Assembly: GCA_023375785.1 (NCBI GenBank)
Contig: SZWC01004799.1
Span: 22,730-86,729, forward strand
Reading direction: 5' to 3'
DNA: 64,000 bases
From: Penium margaritaceum
Lineage: Eukaryota; Streptophyta; Zygnematophyceae; Desmidiales; Peniaceae
Shown one piece after another: positions 60,729 through 64,000 of this stretch. How positions within the stretch are numbered: position 1 is the first letter of the stretch; each line of letters starts with the position of its first letter. The notes under the pieces were generated by a model. It was not told the DNA's origin, ran no database searches, and saw only the letters and a program-made list of their open reading frames with translations. Made by a program: the position numbers and the translations under genes.

Positions 60729-62089
60729 CTGCTGACCCGATCCGCGCTTCCTATTCTTCTTCTTCCCCTGGGCAGCTGCTGCAACGCCCTGCGTCTGCGT
60801 AGGTGTAGACGGGGTCGAAGAGGAGGAGGAAGATGAGGTCATGATGGAGGTAGATGAGGGTGATTGCAGGAGGGAAGATGGTGGTGAGGCGAGGACTGTT
60901 GCAGCGAGGGAAGTTTCCCGATGTGCTACTACTGCCTCGCGGGCCGACGTCACGTAGAGCAAAAGCTGATGGGCCCAAAGGAGCAGCTGCAGAGTGACTG
61001 AGAAAGGCTCGAGAGCAGCGTCGCTGTACCGTGTGAAGATGTCGGTGTACTCCAGGCGAACTCCGAGCATGATCGTCTGAAGTGCCCACAGCTGTGTGCC
61101 CCCTGAGGTCCCCGGACGCGTGTAAATACGCATGGCGTGTCGCCAGTAATCCGCCGCAGGCTCCGTTGGTCCTTGACGGAGCGAGTGGAAAGCACGAATG
61201 TGAGAGACGCACGCGTAGCGTGCGTCTCTGCGACCAGTAGGGACAACGCCAAATCCCAGCCTCCACGAAGATCGGCTCCGGTGCCTCTGCCAGCCTCGCT
61301 GAGGAAGGGGCGGAAGTCGACAACAGTCTCGCGTGGCATGGCGTAGAGCAGTCCTCACATGGCCCGAGCTGCTGTCAGCACCTGTGCTGGATCTGTAGAC
61401 TGGTATGGGCTGTGGTAGTAATGCCACACTCCCTCGGAAGTAGCCCACACCTGAAACAGGATCTCCCAGCAATCAAATCCATCCTCGCTGATGTACCGTG
61501 GAGGTGGTGCCTCAAAGTCCTTTGAATGCCGCTCCGTGGGGAGAGCAACTGCAGGCTAAGGAGGGCGAGAGACGTGGAAAACTCCTGGAAGGAGGTGATC
61601 ACCGGGGAAGTCAGCTAACGGTCGTATCGGGGACACGGGTGGAGGTCGGATACCCGTCTGCAGCTGACGGAGGCGCTCCTATAGAAGACGAATCTCCCGC
61701 TCCTGGGAATCATCCTCAAAGCCTGGCATGAATGGCTCGTCATCAAGGAGGTCCGCAGGTGGTGGAGAAACGACACCAGGAGGTGAAGCAGGAGGAGCAC
61801 TTGTCACGGGTACCTGGGCCAAGTACTGGGTGGAGGCGGCAACGCCGGCAGCTCCCTCAGAAATCCTCGAAGGAGCCGTGGACTGAGCACGCAGGAGCTC
61901 AGCCAGCGTGCAAATCGCGTCAGTCTGCTCTCGCTGCAGACGACGCATCTCCTCCTGCTGGCTACGCAGGTCCGCAATGGCCTGCGAGCGAGGGCTCAAT
62001 ACCCCTGAAGAAAAGGAGGGATCACCTGGTCCCTTGTCCTTGTCGTCGGGCGAACTCACGTCGCCGCTCACTATGGGATGACAGGTCAC
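60726..62089 (-). pseudogene. Element H gag
   Basis: In minus sense an N-terminal frame (62089-61679) has a helical, coiled-coil-like stretch (AIADLRSQQEEMRRLQREQTDAICTLAELLRAQS) and a Pro-rich tail. The core follows in broken frames: DGFDCWEILFQVWATSEGVWHYY, then a TGA, then AFHSLRQGPTEPAADYW, DIFTRYSDAALEPFS and HQLLLYVTSAREAV, equivalent to the Gag of F and G. A basic tail GKKKNRKRGSGQQ ends at an in-frame TAG (60726-60728), after which the same frame continues into the zinc knuckle. No ATG was identified at the start of the N-terminal frame. Confidence 0.75.
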
Positions 62090-62181
62090 GTTTGCCGGAT
62101 TTCAAAACCGTCTACGTTTCTCGGAGAGATGAAACGTTGGCAACTTTTGCCTTTCCGGGTGAAAATTTGGCTGTGTAATGC

Positions 62182-62250
62182 TGACGTCAGCAAGTGGTTG
62201 CTGACGTCAGCACGACCTCATGACATCAGCAATGAACAATGCTGACATCA
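62182..62250. promoter_or_regulatory. TGACRTCA array in the H leader
   Basis: TGACGTCA at 62182 and 62202, TGACATCA at 62221 and 62243; each is followed by GC, and spacing is 20, 19 and 22 bp. It lies directly upstream of the gag frame in element sense. Confidence 0.65.
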
Positions 62251-62339
62251 GCTCGTCCCCTCCTTTTTTCTTTTCTTGTTTTTGTTTTTTTTTTCTTGTC
62301 ACGGTTCTGCCGCGTGTGGAGCCGCCTCGCGGTGGCGCG

Positions 62340-62830
62340 CGGCAGCTCTGCGGAAGCTGCACAGTAGCTTCCGCCCAGCTGCTGCTGCAGCTGTGCTGTC
62401 AGCTGCAGCAACAGCTGCGTAGTTGCGTGTGCAGCGGTGGCAGCAGCTGCTGCTGCTGCGCGTGGCGGCTGCTGCTGCGCGCTGCAGCTGCTGCTGGCTA
62501 CCGCCGCCGCGCGCTGCTGCTGGCTGCCGCCGCCGCGCGCTGCTGCTGCTGCCACTACTGCGCTGCCGCTGCCGCCGCGACTGCCGCTGCTGCTGTTGTG
62601 CCGCTGCCGCTGCTGCGCTACTGCTGCCGACGCTGCTGCTGCGCTGCTGCTGCCGCCGCTGCTGCCACGCTGTTGCTACGGCCGCTGCTGCTGCGCTGCT
62701 GCCGCCGCCGCCTCTGCTGCTGCTGCGGCTGTGGGAGGGCGGCTGCACGCACCGCAGCCGCCACACACCTCTGCGTGGCGGTAGACGCCGCTGCTGCTGC
62801 CTTTGCAGCTGCGATCTCACGTGGTGGGTG
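62340..62830. repeat. GC-rich GCTGCC/GCTGCT tract in the H leader
   Basis: Dense GCT/GCC/GCG triplets with stretches such as CTGCCGCCGCCGCGCGCTGC. In minus sense it is CAG/CGG-rich, the counterpart of the CAG leaders of B, F and G but richer in GC. Confidence 0.85.
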
Positions 62831-62950
62831 GAGTACTTTGACGGCGACCGGCCGTCTCCAACAGATCCCAGAAGACTCTGCTGCAGCGATGACTCTCACT
62901 GCTGCTGCTCTGCTGCGTTTCCGCTGCGCAGCTCAGTGACAACTGTCTCA

Positions 62951-62964
62951 CTGCTCTGATACCA
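62951..62964 (-). promoter_or_regulatory. Element H primer binding site
   Basis: In minus sense TGGTATCAGAGCAG directly follows the 5' LTR end; exact match to the initiator-Met primer site. Confidence 0.92.
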
Positions 62965-63605
62965 TGAGAAAGTGCGTAGAAGCTTCCTAGCAACACAGCC
63001 GCTAACAGGGCGTCAGTGCCTGGTCAGACGGTGACGACAGTCACAGGTCGTACACACAACGGCAAGGGTTTAGTTAGGAGACACAAGACACAGTGTCAGA
63101 ATGCTTCAATATAGCATATGCAGAGAGAAATGACAATTGATAGGTTCAAGGCATAAATACCTGCCGTGGCGCACGGCGGGTGTCGCACGCGGCAGTCCAA
63201 GAGCTATCCTAAAACCGGCCCAAAACCAGTGTTTTGGCCGTAACTCTGTGCACACATGTCAGAATCCTACGCCGTCTCAACCTAGACGTGCAGAATCAAA
63301 AGACGGACGCAGCGACTGGTCACATGCATGCATCCATCTACTGACAGTGAGCATACAATGCAAACACATGAAAATAGGCATCATGGCCAGTCCGCCGAAA
63401 GGCGCCTGCAAGACGTAGAAGGCACAGCAAAGAGTCCCGGTGGCATCTGGGGCTCTGGAGCGGTGGTCGGTCAGCTCCAAGCGGGTAGTCCGCCGCCTGT
63501 CGTCGCGCCGGTGTCACCAGGGCTGCCTGCCTCAGGGATCTGCATGAGTATGGACGCTGTCGAGTGGTCATAGTAAATTGTATAGGAACGGCACAAAGTA
63601 CAACA
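62965..63605 (-). repeat. Element H 5' LTR
   Basis: 641 bp, in minus sense TGTTGTACTTTGTGC to GCACTTTCTCA, aligned with 55454-56406. Confidence 0.95.
63151..63160 (-). promoter_or_regulatory. Possible TATA element in the H 5' LTR
   Basis: In minus sense GTATTTATGC lies about 445 bp from the LTR start and is unchanged in the 3' LTR although neighbouring bases differ. Confidence 0.35.
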
Positions 63606-63610
63606 GCTAG
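63606..63610. repeat. Target-site duplication of element H (right), GCTAG
   Basis: Exact copy of 55449-55453. Confidence 0.95.
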
Positions 63611-63967
63611 GAATCTTCTTGTCACTTTCCCGAGATTGCCTCCGTAAGTCCCGATTATTGAACATTGTGGTAATGCTGCCCTGGTCACAGACGCATCGGG
63701 CTTCTGGGAAACTTCCCGGATGTGGGGCCACTCATCTGTATGACATGTCGGTTGAAGCATGTCCATGCATGATTTGTTACAACATGACAGAATCTAGTCT
63801 CAATGTCTTGAAGACTTGGCGGGACAGACGTGCTGGATCCATAGGTAGCGATGTGAAGAAAAAACAGCAAAAATTCGTCGTAGACCAACAGTCCTCGTCT
63901 TGTGCCCCATGACCCTAAGATGTTTACGTGGCAGCAAAGTCCACGCTATGGCTAGAGGCAAGATTTG

Positions 63968-63968
<1 letters not shown>
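63611..63968. other. Right flank of H, unassigned
   Basis: About 360 bp with moderate GC. No coding, LTR or repeat similarity within the window was recognised. Confidence 0.4.

Positions 63969-64000
<32 letters not shown>
63969..64000. repeat. Poly-C run at the window end
   Basis: An uninterrupted run of C's to the last base, about 32 long. Either a genuine homopolymer or the low-quality end of a contig. Confidence 0.9.

Larger units (their letters stand above)
55454..63605 (-). mobile_element. Element H: best-preserved copia retrotransposon
   Basis: Perfect GCTAG target duplications, paired LTRs, an exact primer site, a polypurine tract and long pol frames on the minus strand. After removing an apparent assembly duplication in the 3' LTR, both LTRs are 641 bp with about 36 differences by my hand alignment (roughly 94% identity). 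Confidence 0.95.

Noticed and set aside
62220-62960. Cys/Ala-rich 239-codon plus-strand frame in the H leader
   Set aside because: Product of GCT/GCC/TGC triplets; no ortholog-like features and antisense to H.
1-64000. Gypsy-type or retroviral env-containing element
   Set aside because: Integrase precedes RT in every element where both are readable, which is the copia order; no env-like frame or gypsy RT motif was seen.

Overview
The window is eukaryotic nuclear DNA made almost entirely of nested, decayed Ty1/copia-type LTR retrotransposons. I see no host protein-coding gene, tRNA or rRNA gene that I can support. Every pol domain order is gag - protease - integrase - reverse transcriptase - RNase H, which defines copia. 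The primer binding sites that can be read (TGGTATCAGAGC or close variants) match the plant-type initiator-Met primer site. The density of nested elements, the very many CAG/GCT triplet tracts and the mixed GC content suggest a large repeat-rich plant or streptophyte-alga genome. A charophyte is my guess, not a demonstrated fact. Two runs of N and a terminal poly-C run show this is a draft assembly.

Layout. Element A (1 to about 4.7 kb, minus) is a broken copia copy cut by the left window edge. Element D (5056-29661, plus; 5-bp TSD AGTCA on both sides) is split: its 3' LTR was interrupted by element B (13925-29489, plus). B in turn was interrupted inside the glutamine-rich start of its gag by element C (16736-21815, plus; TSD GCAAT on both sides), so three insertions are nested in order. 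Next come an LTR and internal region of a different family E (30016 to about 35.8 kb, minus) that shows only gag-like reading frames. Element F (from 35822, plus) is copia of the same LTR family as B and loses its 3' end at a lone E-family LTR (42686-43343). Element G (43573-55105, minus) is of the B/F family and carries an internal duplication of gag plus an inverted extra integrase. Element H (55454-63605, minus; TSD GCTAG on both sides) is the best preserved: protease, integrase, RT and RNase H are readable with one single-base frameshift.

How the parts relate. B, F and G share LTRs, a gag start (M-A-D/N-..-G-E-.-S-S near a P-S-P-P-F-L motif followed by poly-Q) and a linker of 12-residue Pro/Ser/Ala repeats between integrase and RT. 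H shares the gag and pol type but has its own LTR. A and D form a further lineage. C has a different gag type with a canonical CCHC knuckle. B, F, G and H all have arrays of TGAC(A/G)TCA palindromes at 12- and 20-bp spacing just upstream of gag. This conserved leader array is the most interesting unexplained signal in the window.

Limits: all domain calls come from reading motifs by eye. Boundaries of degenerate domains are approximate unless LTR ends or motifs are given exactly.
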